NCBI RefSeq assembly: GCF_007860105.1
Contig: NZ_SJPU01000005.1
Location: 62,001 to 126,000 of the forward strand
Direction of reading: 5' to 3'
Source: Allorhodopirellula heiligendammensis
GTDB lineage: Bacteria; Planctomycetota; Planctomycetia; Pirellulales; Pirellulaceae
Length of the DNA: 64,000 nucleotides
Translations under genes and position numbers: made by a program
Shown: one piece after another, positions 23,996 to 31,635 of the stretch
Numbering within the stretch: position 1 is the first letter of the stretch
Layout: each line of letters starts with the position of its first letter
The notes under the pieces: generated by a model
Databases searched by the model: none
What the model was told of the DNA's origin: nothing
What the model saw: the letters and a program-made list of their open reading frames with translations, nothing else

Positions 23996-24484
23996 ATGAA
24001 AACACTATCTATTTCCAAGCTTTTTATCATCGGACTTAGTGCGACGTTTTTTGTCGGCTGTTCGGGCGACGAGCTGCCTGTCGGAATGCCAAGTTTGCAG
24101 CCGGTCAAAGTTACGATTGTGCAAGATGGCACGCCGCTGGAAGGTGCAAGCGTGCAGCTCATGCCGGAAGATGCTTCGAATACTTGGGCCAGCGGTGGAT
24201 CCACCGACGCCACGGGCGTCGTCAACATCATGACACTTGGAAAGTTTGAGGGTGCGCCAGCGGGCACATACAAGGTAACGGTGGACAAGATTAGTAGTGA
24301 GGGGCCGGTTGAAGTATCCAACGATCCGGCCGGGGTTCCCCCAGCGACAATGTTCCGACTTGTCGACCCTCAATTCAGTTCGCTGAAGACGACGACGGCG
24401 GAAGTCACGGTCGCCGAAGGTGAAACAACGGAACAATTGATCGATGTGGGGCCGGCCATCAAAAAAGAGCTTCCGAAGCTTTAG
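23996..24484 (+). CDS. Lipoprotein with carboxypeptidase-regulatory-like beta-sandwich
   Basis: A 162-residue protein. The N-terminus is a lipoprotein signal: KLFIIGLSATFFVGCSGDE, with the lipobox cysteine at about residue 22. The mature part has the pattern of transthyretin-like/carboxypeptidase regulatory domains often found next to DUF1559 genes: VKVTIVQDGTPLEGASVQL, STDATGVVNI and GAPAGTYKVTVDK. The job is unknown; it may sit in a membrane as a partner of the preceding DUF1559 protein. It is encoded 217 bp downstream of that gene. A dyad CCTGATCG/CGATCAGG (23791-23826) lies in the gap, without a T-run. Confidence 0.88.
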   Translation: MKTLSISKLFIIGLSATFFVGCSGDELPVGMPSLQPVKVTIVQDGTPLEGASVQLMPEDASNTWASGGSTDATGVVNIMTLGKFEGAPAGTYKVTVDKISSEGPVEVSNDPAGVPPATMFRLVDPQFSSLKTTTAEVTVAEGETTEQLIDVGPAIKKELPKL

Positions 24485-24566
24485 GAGCGACTTTGGTAGC
24501 TATCGTCCCTTGTTAGAAAAATTTCATTTTGTCATCGAAGGCAACGTTCTCTAAGGAAACATACTC

Positions 24567-25790
24567 ATGAGCAAATCCACTTCAAGACGTCAGTTCATAC
24601 AAGCAGTCAGTCTGGGCACCTCGGCGCTTGGCGTGGGCATTACGGCATCGGCTCAAGAGACTGCGTCAGCACCCAAGGATGCCAGCGGTCAGGTGATCGC
24701 TGGGTTTGAAAAAGGGCAGTCGGACACCCATGCCTCCAAGAACTGGCAGCCGTTCTCGGATCGCAAAATTCGAGTGGGCATTGCTGGTTACGGTTTGTGC
24801 CGGTTTGGAGCGCAGTTTGGCTTCCAGAACCACCCGAACGTCGAGGTTGTCGCGGTCACAGACCTGATTCCTTCGCAGTGCGCCGAGCTAGCAAAGGTGT
24901 GCGGCTGCGAGACGACGTATCCGTCTTTTGAGAAAATGATCCTTGACGATCGCATTGAGGCCGTGTTTATCGCAACGGATGCGCCCAGCCACGCACGCTT
25001 AGCGATCGCGGGCTTGGAGCATGGTAAGCATGTCGCTTCGGCGGTGCCTGCAGTCTTCGGATCGCTCGAGGATGCCGACCGGTTATTTGAGGCGGTCAAG
25101 ACGAGCGGGCAGAAATACATGATGTTTGAGACATCTTATTATCGACCCGACCTGTACGCGATGCATCAACAGTATCAGTCCGGCGAGCTGGGTGAGATTG
25201 TCTATTCGGAGGGCGAGTATTTTCATTATTTTGGAAAGCTCCTTGGCGGATACAACCCCAAGACAAAGCAGGTGGACAGTAACGGCTGGCGCAAGGGACT
25301 CCCGCCACAATACTACCCGACCCATTCCAATGCATACTACATCGGGGTTACTGGTGGGCGTTTTACAGAGGTCTCCTGCATGGGCAATCACAGCATCATT
25401 CCCCATCTGCAGGCGGCAAATAACGACTACCAGAACCCGTTTGGATCAGAGATCGCTTTGTTCCGCACCAGCGAAGGTGGGATGTCACGGATGGCGGTGT
25501 GCTGGGACATGCCGTCAGCTCACGGTGAGCAGGGGCGTGTTTACGGACAGCTGGCGGGCCAGGGCCAAGTCAACACCGACCGCCCACCGCTGCCACCAGG
25601 TGTTGCCGGTGGTGGTCATGGCGGGTCACACGGTCACCTCACGTGTGAATTCGTGGACGCGATCCTCCGCGATCGCAAACCCTGGGTGGATGTAGCCCAG
25701 TCTCTCAACATGACCGTGGCGGGGATTGTCGCACACCAATCAGCGTTCCGGGATGGAGAGCTATTGAAAATCCCGCAGTACGTATTGTGA
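24567..25790 (+). CDS. Gfo/Idh/MocA-family protein with Tat signal and altered EKP motif
   Basis: A 407-residue protein beginning with a twin-arginine signal (STSRRQFIQAVSLGTSALGV). A Rossmann fold follows (KIRVGIAGYGLCRFGA at about 72-87), with VFIATDAPSHARLAIAGLEH. At the place of the conserved E-K-P the sequence reads HVASAVPAVFGS, so the active-site lysine is missing. The rest (FETSYYRPDLYAM, EGEYFHYFG, GGRFTEVSCMGNHSI) is typical of planctomycete family members. It may bind a sugar or cofactor without the usual hydride-transfer chemistry. It is placed between a lipoprotein and a sodium:solute symporter on the same strand, suggesting that it acts on or senses an imported carbohydrate. Confidence 0.9.
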   Translation: MSKSTSRRQFIQAVSLGTSALGVGITASAQETASAPKDASGQVIAGFEKGQSDTHASKNWQPFSDRKIRVGIAGYGLCRFGAQFGFQNHPNVEVVAVTDLIPSQCAELAKVCGCETTYPSFEKMILDDRIEAVFIATDAPSHARLAIAGLEHGKHVASAVPAVFGSLEDADRLFEAVKTSGQKYMMFETSYYRPDLYAMHQQYQSGELGEIVYSEGEYFHYFGKLLGGYNPKTKQVDSNGWRKGLPPQYYPTHSNAYYIGVTGGRFTEVSCMGNHSIIPHLQAANNDYQNPFGSEIALFRTSEGGMSRMAVCWDMPSAHGEQGRVYGQLAGQGQVNTDRPPLPPGVAGGGHGGSHGHLTCEFVDAILRDRKPWVDVAQSLNMTVAGIVAHQSAFRDGELLKIPQYVL

Positions 25791-25839
25791 AGCTTGTTGC
25801 GAGAGCGTCTTAGGGCGCATCAACTGAATTGTCCAGGCC

Positions 25840-25890
25840 GTGGAACTCGTTGGGAGTTTCGGTCACTCGGGAACGCGAAAGTCGTGACGA
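25840..25890. repeat. Degenerate copy of the GGAACTCG...GAGTTTCGG palindrome
   Basis: GTGGAACTCGTTGGGAGTTT followed by CGGT matches the left arm of the element at 29178-29254 at 20 of 24 positions. The right arm is only partly recognisable (GCGAAAGTCGTGACGA). It lies between the Gfo/Idh gene and the symporter gene. Confidence 0.5.
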
Positions 25891-25918
25891 TGTCGGCGAC
25901 AACCAATGAAAGGGAAGC

Positions 25919-27679
25919 ATGGGAGTTGAATCATTTGCGTTGGCACCGCTCGACTATCTGGCAATCGGCGCCTTCTTCGCGACGTTATCCATCGTCGGAT
26001 ATTGGGCCGGACGCGGTGAGCAGGCCAGTAGTACCGAGTATTTTCTAGCTGGCAAGAAACTCCCCTGGTACGTCGTCGGAGGATCGTTCATTGCATCGAA
26101 CATTAGCAGCGATCATTTCATTGGAATGATCGGTTCGGCGGTTGTGTTCGGAATCTCCGTCTCGATGCTCGAGTGGGGCAATGTGATTACATTCTCGCTC
26201 TTGATTTGGTTCTTCATTCCCTTCCTGTTGTCAGCCAAAGTTTTCACAACTCCGGAGTATCTGGAGCTCCGGTTCAACGCCGCGCTGCGACAGATCTTTG
26301 CCGTTGTGACGGTGATCAGCAACGTGGTGGCGTTTTTGGCTGCGGTCCTTTATGGCGGTGCGCTGGCCCTCTCGAGCTTGTTCGGTTGGGATCCCTGGTT
26401 CGCTGTCATTACGTTGGGAATCGTATCGGGGATCTGGGCGATTTACGGGGGCTTATCGAGCGTTGCGTGGACCGATCTCTTGACGGTCGCGGTCATGATA
26501 GTGGGAGGATTGACGGTCACGATCCTTGGCTTGGACGCACTGGCGGGTGACGGCGGATCTTTGATCGACGGATTTCGCATCATGATCGAGCGGAATCAAG
26601 CGACGCATGGCCAGTGGGCCGAGGCTGTCGCTGTCAACACGGATCATCTTGCTGGTGGAGACGCCGATGCATACGATCGCATGTCGCTTTTCCAGGCCGC
26701 AACCCATCCCATCGTGCCGGCAATCAGTCTCATACCTTTTATTCTCTCAGTAGGCGTTTGGTACAATGTCTTGAACCAGTTCATGATCCAGCGTGTGTTG
26801 GGCGCACGAAGCGAATACGATGCCCGGATGGGGATTGTATTTGCGGGTTGGATCAAAGTGATTATGCCGTTGATCACCGTTGTGCCTGGGATGATATTGT
26901 TCGCGCTGCATCCTGAAATATTGCTGGGACCGTGGGACCAGGTGAAGCCAGAAGCCGATAAGGGCTACGTGCGGCTGATCCAGTCGTTGGTGCCAGTGGG
27001 GCTGCGTGGCTTGCTGCTCGCGGCGCTCTTTGGGGCGATCCAGTCCACGGTAAACTCGGTGCTCAACTCGACGTCAACCATCGTCACGCTCGACATCTAC
27101 AAGCGGATGTTTCGCCCCCAGGCGTCGGATCGGGATCTTGTCAGAGTTGGCGTGGTCTCATCGATCATCATTCTGGCAATCTCGATCTTGCTGGGCGGAT
27201 TTGTAGGTAGGCTCGGCGGCAGTCTGTTTGAATACATCCAATCGCTGTATGCGTTTTTTGCTCCTCCCTTCGCCGCTGTGTTTGTGCTCGGCATCCTTTG
27301 GCGACGGATCAATGGCACCGGTGCGTTGGTAACGATCATCTCGGGATTCGGTCTGGGCATTGCCATCAAGTTGTATATGAGCCTCGCCGCCACACCTCCC
27401 GCGTGGCTGGTTCCCTACGCCAATCAGGCGTCTATCAACTGGTTCTTCTGTTTGGCGGTGTGTAGCTGTGTAAGTTTGCTGACGGCCCCGCCGCGAGCGG
27501 AGCAGGTGACTGACCAGCTCACCTTCAACTGGCATAAAATGAATCTCTGGAAGGGCCTTGGCGACCGCTGGTATACCAGCGTTGTGACTTGGTGGGGATT
27601 GTTTATCGTCACGGTTGTGGCATTGTTTATCGTATTCTCTGGATTCGTTTTGCCCAGTCTTGCTTTGCCCAGTCTCTGA
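25919..27679 (+). CDS. Sodium:solute symporter (SSS family)
   Basis: A 586-residue inner-membrane transporter with about 13-14 hydrophobic segments. SSS hallmarks are visible: GYWAGRGEQASSTEYFLAGK near residue 27, GGSFIASNISSDHFIGMIGS, then the AIYGGLSSVAWTDLLTV region (about 182-198) that corresponds to the GGxxxVxWTDxxQ motif of SGLT-type carriers, and LFGAIQSTVNSVLNSTSTIV. It presumably imports a sugar or sugar derivative with Na+. The ATG follows an AAAGGG-type ribosome binding site. As the last plus-strand gene of the cluster, it fits the uptake step for the divergent sugar-acid operon (inference). Confidence 0.93.
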   Translation: MGVESFALAPLDYLAIGAFFATLSIVGYWAGRGEQASSTEYFLAGKKLPWYVVGGSFIASNISSDHFIGMIGSAVVFGISVSMLEWGNVITFSLLIWFFIPFLLSAKVFTTPEYLELRFNAALRQIFAVVTVISNVVAFLAAVLYGGALALSSLFGWDPWFAVITLGIVSGIWAIYGGLSSVAWTDLLTVAVMIVGGLTVTILGLDALAGDGGSLIDGFRIMIERNQATHGQWAEAVAVNTDHLAGGDADAYDRMSLFQAATHPIVPAISLIPFILSVGVWYNVLNQFMIQRVLGARSEYDARMGIVFAGWIKVIMPLITVVPGMILFALHPEILLGPWDQVKPEADKGYVRLIQSLVPVGLRGLLLAALFGAIQSTVNSVLNSTSTIVTLDIYKRMFRPQASDRDLVRVGVVSSIIILAISILLGGFVGRLGGSLFEYIQSLYAFFAPPFAAVFVLGILWRRINGTGALVTIISGFGLGIAIKLYMSLAATPPAWLVPYANQASINWFFCLAVCSCVSLLTAPPRAEQVTDQLTFNWHKMNLWKGLGDRWYTSVVTWWGLFIVTVVALFIVFSGFVLPSLALPSL

Positions 27680-27681
27680 GT

Positions 27682-29064
27682 TCATTGTCCGGTAGGGGCA
27701 TATGCCGGTGGCTCCGGTATTTCATCCTCGGGAATGGTGACTGCTACGACTGCCGCACCCACACTATCGCCGAATACATTCACGGCCGTGCGGAAGCGGT
27801 CGAGCAACCAGTCAACCGAGAGGATGAGGCCGATATATTCCAGCGGCAGTCCGACCGCATTGAGCACGATCAGCATGGTCACCAGTCCCGCCTCCGGGAT
27901 CCCCGCGGCGCCGATTGCCGCGAGTGTTGCTGTCACGGCCACAATGACTTGTTGAGACATCGACAGGTCCTGTCCGATGACCTGGGCGATAAAGATCGCG
28001 GCGGCGGCTTCATAGAGCGCGGTGCCATCCATGTTGATCGTCGCCCCGAGCGGGATGACGAATTCCGACGAACGTTTGGAAATTCCCGCTGACTCCGCGC
28101 ACTCAAGCGTGACCGGGAGTGTTGCCGATGAGCTCGCCGTTGAGAACGCTGTGAGCAACGCTTGGCTCATCGCGGCGGCATAGCGATAAGGATTTTCTCG
28201 GCGGACGATCCAGAAGATCAGTGGCAGGACGATAAACGCGTGAATAGCCAGCCCGATCAGCACGGCGGCAAAATACCAACCGATCTGCCCGATCTCCTGC
28301 ATGAACTTTCCCTCTGCTTGCGCCTTGCCGAATCTAGCCGTGACCAGACAGAAAATACCGAGCGGCGCGATCTTCATCAGAATCATGACGAATGCCAATA
28401 AGGCATCATTGGCTTCGCTGATAAGTGTCGTGATGGAGCGAGTTCGATTCGGCATCGTTGTCAGCAGCGCGCCGAAGCAAATCGTGAACACGATGATCGG
28501 TAACAGCTGCATTTCTGCGGCCGCTTGGAAGAGGTTGTCCGTGACCAGCATCAAGGCCAAGTTTTCCAGGATTTTGCTTGTGCTGGGGATGTCATCTTCG
28601 ACTGCTGGCAAGTCATGGAGCACGCCCGCAACTTCCGCTTCGGTCAATCCACTTTCCTCCGCTAGTGTTCGGCGGAGGACTTGTTTCGGGTTTTCCGATC
28701 CTTGACTGAATTCCTGCAGACGAGCTTTATCGACCGTCCCGACGCCTGGTCGTAGCACGTTGACGACAATCAAACCGACGATCACTGCCAACACGGTCGT
28801 GCAGAGGTAGTAGCCGACCGCCGTCGCCCCCGGTTTGCCAAGACGGCGGACATCCCCCAGCCCAAGAATGCCGCACATCACTGAGGTGAACACCAACGGC
28901 ACCACGATCATTTTGAGTGATCTCAAAAACAACTCACCTCCGATGTCGAAGTGCATCGCAAAATGGGGCCATAGCAGTGCGACCGCGATCGCGACCACAA
29001 TCGCCCCTGCGATCCAGTACGTCAGGGTATTACTGTGCTTAGGGGCGTTGGCGTCGTCAGTCAT
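27682..29064 (-). CDS. Dicarboxylate/amino acid:cation symporter (DAACS family)
   Basis: A 460-residue membrane protein of the GltP/DctA family. Conserved features are FLRSLKMIVVPLVFTSVMCG (about residues 47-66), the serine-rich re-entrant loop TAFSTASSSATLPVT, the Na+/substrate motif NMDGTALYEA, the second hairpin loop GIPEAGLVTM, and DWLLDRFRTAVNVFGDSVGA near the C-terminus. The expected substrate is glutamate, aspartate or C4-dicarboxylates. The insertion between transmembrane segments 3 and 4 (PGVGTVDKARLQEFSQGS to DDIPSTSK) is longer than in short homologues. It is convergent with the SSS symporter, with only 2 bp between stops. Confidence 0.95.
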   Translation of the reverse strand: MTDDANAPKHSNTLTYWIAGAIVVAIAVALLWPHFAMHFDIGGELFLRSLKMIVVPLVFTSVMCGILGLGDVRRLGKPGATAVGYYLCTTVLAVIVGLIVVNVLRPGVGTVDKARLQEFSQGSENPKQVLRRTLAEESGLTEAEVAGVLHDLPAVEDDIPSTSKILENLALMLVTDNLFQAAAEMQLLPIIVFTICFGALLTTMPNRTRSITTLISEANDALLAFVMILMKIAPLGIFCLVTARFGKAQAEGKFMQEIGQIGWYFAAVLIGLAIHAFIVLPLIFWIVRRENPYRYAAAMSQALLTAFSTASSSATLPVTLECAESAGISKRSSEFVIPLGATINMDGTALYEAAAAIFIAQVIGQDLSMSQQVIVAVTATLAAIGAAGIPEAGLVTMLIVLNAVGLPLEYIGLILSVDWLLDRFRTAVNVFGDSVGAAVVAVTIPEDEIPEPPAYAPTGQ

Positions 29065-29177
29065 CGTTTGGTTCCTTCACAAACCGGCTAGGGCTAGGGG
29101 CGCGTCATGACTGTTATACACAATTGGGTTAACGGTTTTCTGGCCAAAACCGCATCTATTTGTGTCGCTCAGTCTTT

Positions 29178-29254
29178 GTAGCGGAACTCGTCCAGAGTTT
29201 CGGTAGTGCCGCGTGACTCGCCGAAATAGTAAAACTCTTGACGACTTCCGCTAC
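29178..29254. repeat. 23-bp imperfect inverted repeat (GTAGCGGAACTCGTC family)
   Basis: Left arm 29178-29200 and right arm 29232-29254 are reverse complements at 21 of 23 positions, separated by 31 nt. TTTCGG and CCGAAA extend the dyad inwards. It sits in the 29065-29436 spacer upstream of the DAACS gene. A related degenerate copy is at 25840. It is probably a dispersed palindromic repeat of the genome; no T-run supports a terminator. Confidence 0.75.
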
Positions 29255-29436
29255 CTTCAATGCCAGATTCACTCCGAGTTCCTAAAAACTCACAATATCA
29301 TCGGCCTAACACCATTACTCATACCTGAGCAGTCTCTCTCGGATTGGGCTAGCTACCCAGTTGTTTGAGGCACTTCAAGTCGATCTCATCAAATTCTCGG
29401 TAAAGCACTTCGCATGGAATGTACGGGAGGCTGATG

Positions 29437-29598
29437 ATGGCGACGGAACCCGACAAAGCGAAAGTGGACGCGTTGACCAGCAAACTGAGCGAATCGATCG
29501 AGCCAGATGAGCAGGGTCGACCGCCGCTGAAAATCAGTTTGCCGAGCGACGAGGCACTGAGAGATTTGGCATCGACGCTGGCACGGCGTTTGGGTTGA
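29437..29598 (+). CDS. Small protein of 53 residues, function unknown
   Basis: Short frame with good coding character, preceded by a GGGAGG ribosome binding site at 29425-29430. A second ATG three bases upstream is too close to that site, so 29437 is chosen. The translation starts MATEPDKAKVDALTSKLSES and ends LRDLASTLARRLG. It is highly charged, rich in Asp, Glu, Lys and Arg, with two probable amphipathic helices around a proline-rich turn (DEQGRPPLKISLP). No family recognised. A longer opposite-strand frame over the same bases appears to be a shadow. Confidence 0.6.
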   Translation: MATEPDKAKVDALTSKLSESIEPDEQGRPPLKISLPSDEALRDLASTLARRLG

Positions 29599-29652
29599 GC
29601 AGGCTTTTGGGCCAATTCTCATTAGCGAGGGACGTCGACTTTACTACTGATG

Positions 29653-29840
29653 CTCAGTCCCGAATGGGACGACAGGTTGTCGCCGCGGGCGTGAGCCCGT
29701 GGATTGAGACGGGAGACACCAACCATCACCCAAAACTGCAGTAATAAAATTGTCGCTCCATTCGGGACGATCAATCTGCGTAGCTTCGCGTCCGGGGCTT
29801 GCATCCCCGGCAGAGAGCTTCCATCCCGTTCGGGACTCAG
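29653..29840. repeat. MITE-like element with terminal inverted repeats
   Basis: CTCAGTCCCGAATGGGA (29653-29669) and TCCCGTTCGGGACTCAG (29824-29840) are inverted repeats with two mismatches. Inside lie two further hairpins, CGGGCGTGAGCCCG (about 29691) and CCGGGGCTTGCATCCCCGG (about 29791). There is no coding frame. The architecture of a 190 bp block of nested palindromes ending 20 bp before a gene stop resembles the paired-hairpin units at 57.9-61.0 kb. Confidence 0.65.
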
Positions 29841-29859
29841 GGCTTAATCAAATCTTGGC

Positions 29860-31245
29860 TCAATACCGAGCCCGTCTTCGCTTGTAATTCGGGTTGGGGA
29901 TTGCCCGAGGGGCATCTACTTGATCGAGCCAAGATTGCAGTCGTTCGTTGAGCTGCTCAGTTTGCTCGGGCATCTGTGCGGAGAGGTCGCTTGCTTCACG
30001 AGGATCCTGGGCGAGGTCGAAGAGTTCAACCGTCTTGTCGTCGGGACGATAGATGAGTTTCTGGTCGCCCACCCGAATCACACTGCCGGGGCGACCTCCA
30101 GGATGATAGTGTGGGAAGTGCCAGTACAATGGGCGATCGGCTAACGATCCATTTTCCGTTAACACCGAGGCAAAGCTGACGCCATCCACTGTCTGTGGCA
30201 ACTCTGCGGGATCGACGCCCGCAATCTCAGCCAGAGTGGGTAGGAAATCGGGCGTGATGATGGGTATATCATTGGTCTGGTTCGCGGGCACTCGGCCCGG
30301 CCAGCGGACGAGCAGCGGGACGCGAAGGCCGCCTTCGTACTGGGATCCTTTGCTTCCACGAAGCGGATCGTTGTTGGCCGGCCCTTTTTTTCGGCCGTTC
30401 ACCTCGAGATCCAGCCCGCCGTTGTCTGCATATAAAATGACGAGCGTGTGATCTGCGGCACCAGTTTGATCGAGAAAGTCCAGTAGCTGCCCCACGCTCC
30501 GGTCCAGCTCATCAACCATGGCGGCATAGTCAGCATTGGTTTGCGGATTGTCCTGCTCGACTCGCTCTGCATATGCGTCGCGGGTGGCATTGTTGAAACG
30601 GATGGGTGTGTGGACGGCGAAATGTGAGATGACCACAAACACGGGTTGTTTGTCATTCTCGTGGATGAAGTCGGTGGCCATTTTGGTGAGGCGCGAAACG
30701 CCCTTGGGATCTGCTTGGTTCTCTTCGCGGTTGAAACTCCAATCGTCGTAGCTCTGGTCGAAACCATGGTCCGCAGGACTACCCCCAGCGTGCCATTTCC
30801 CAAACGATGCCGTGGTATAGCCCGCTGTCTTGAGTACTTCCGGCAAAGTGGTCCACGCATCCTTTAATCCAGCGACGTTCCAATCGGCAGGTTCGCTGAG
30901 CTTTTCATGTGGGAATTGTTTCGCGGATCCTCGGATCCAGTTGGTGGTGCCTGTTCGGGCAGGATATTGACCGGTGTAGAGTGAAACGCGGGTCGGCGAG
31001 CAAACGGCGCAGGCAGCGTAGGCTTGATTGAACCGCATGCCTTGCGCCGACAGCTTGTCCATATTGGGTGTCTGGTGGAAAGTACTGCCGTAGCACCCGA
31101 GGTCCATCGGCCCCATGTCGTCAACAAAGATCATGACAATATTCGGGGGCATGTCCGCAGCCTGCATCACGTTGGCCTTCCATGTCATCGCGGCGCAGGC
31201 TATGAGCGCTACGAATATCGTGAGCGTTCGCAATCGAGTCGGCAT
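29860..31245 (-). CDS. Secreted sulfatase
   Basis: A 461-residue S1-family sulfatase with an N-terminal signal peptide (about residues 8-30). Metal-binding aspartates occur in IVMIFVDDMGPMDLGCYG (Asp42, Asp43). The formylglycine signature C82-S-P-T-R86 follows in CAVCSPTRVSLYTGQYPAR. Later family features include ASFGKWHAGG, VISHFAVHTPI, VILYADNGGLD and GSKGSQYEGGLRVPLLVRWP. It hydrolyses a sulfate ester of a polysaccharide or smaller glycan outside the cytoplasm; the exact substrate cannot be read from the sequence. An S-type (Cys) sulfatase requires a formylglycine-generating enzyme or anSME, which is not in this window. Confidence 0.94.
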   Translation of the reverse strand: MPTRLRTLTIFVALIACAAMTWKANVMQAADMPPNIVMIFVDDMGPMDLGCYGSTFHQTPNMDKLSAQGMRFNQAYAACAVCSPTRVSLYTGQYPARTGTTNWIRGSAKQFPHEKLSEPADWNVAGLKDAWTTLPEVLKTAGYTTASFGKWHAGGSPADHGFDQSYDDWSFNREENQADPKGVSRLTKMATDFIHENDKQPVFVVISHFAVHTPIRFNNATRDAYAERVEQDNPQTNADYAAMVDELDRSVGQLLDFLDQTGAADHTLVILYADNGGLDLEVNGRKKGPANNDPLRGSKGSQYEGGLRVPLLVRWPGRVPANQTNDIPIITPDFLPTLAEIAGVDPAELPQTVDGVSFASVLTENGSLADRPLYWHFPHYHPGGRPGSVIRVGDQKLIYRPDDKTVELFDLAQDPREASDLSAQMPEQTEQLNERLQSWLDQVDAPRAIPNPNYKRRRARY

Positions 31246-31635
31246 GGGGATTCTCCTGAGGTACGACCATTGTGTGTAGTCGAGATGGCTGGATTCTACT
31301 GTAGTGGATCTTCTTAGAGATCCTGCTGAGTGCGGATTTTTAATTTATTTACCCGACGGGCTATCGAGGCAGCCGACCTCATTTCGGGCTAACAGATCGA
31401 GAGGTTGTTTGCCCAAATGAACCACAAAAGCCTCGTGTTCCGACGCTCCCTGCGGTGCTTGGAGGGTGAGGTAAGTTGATGATGCGAAACAACTTACTGT
31501 CCGCACGCCCGCTACCGAGTGAGGATGAAGAGCGACAGCGAATGGGAAGGAATCCCTTCCGGGATGCAGAATGACTCGTGTATAACTGACGCGTGAAATG
31601 GTCCGCGCCAGATTCAACGCAAACCGAGGATTCAC
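31246..31635. other. Spacer between divergent sulfatase and UvrA-like genes
   Basis: 390 bp that must hold the promoters of both divergent genes. I see no recognisable operator; a dyad GGAATCCCTTCCGGGAT lies near 31550. No supported gene. Confidence 0.4.
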
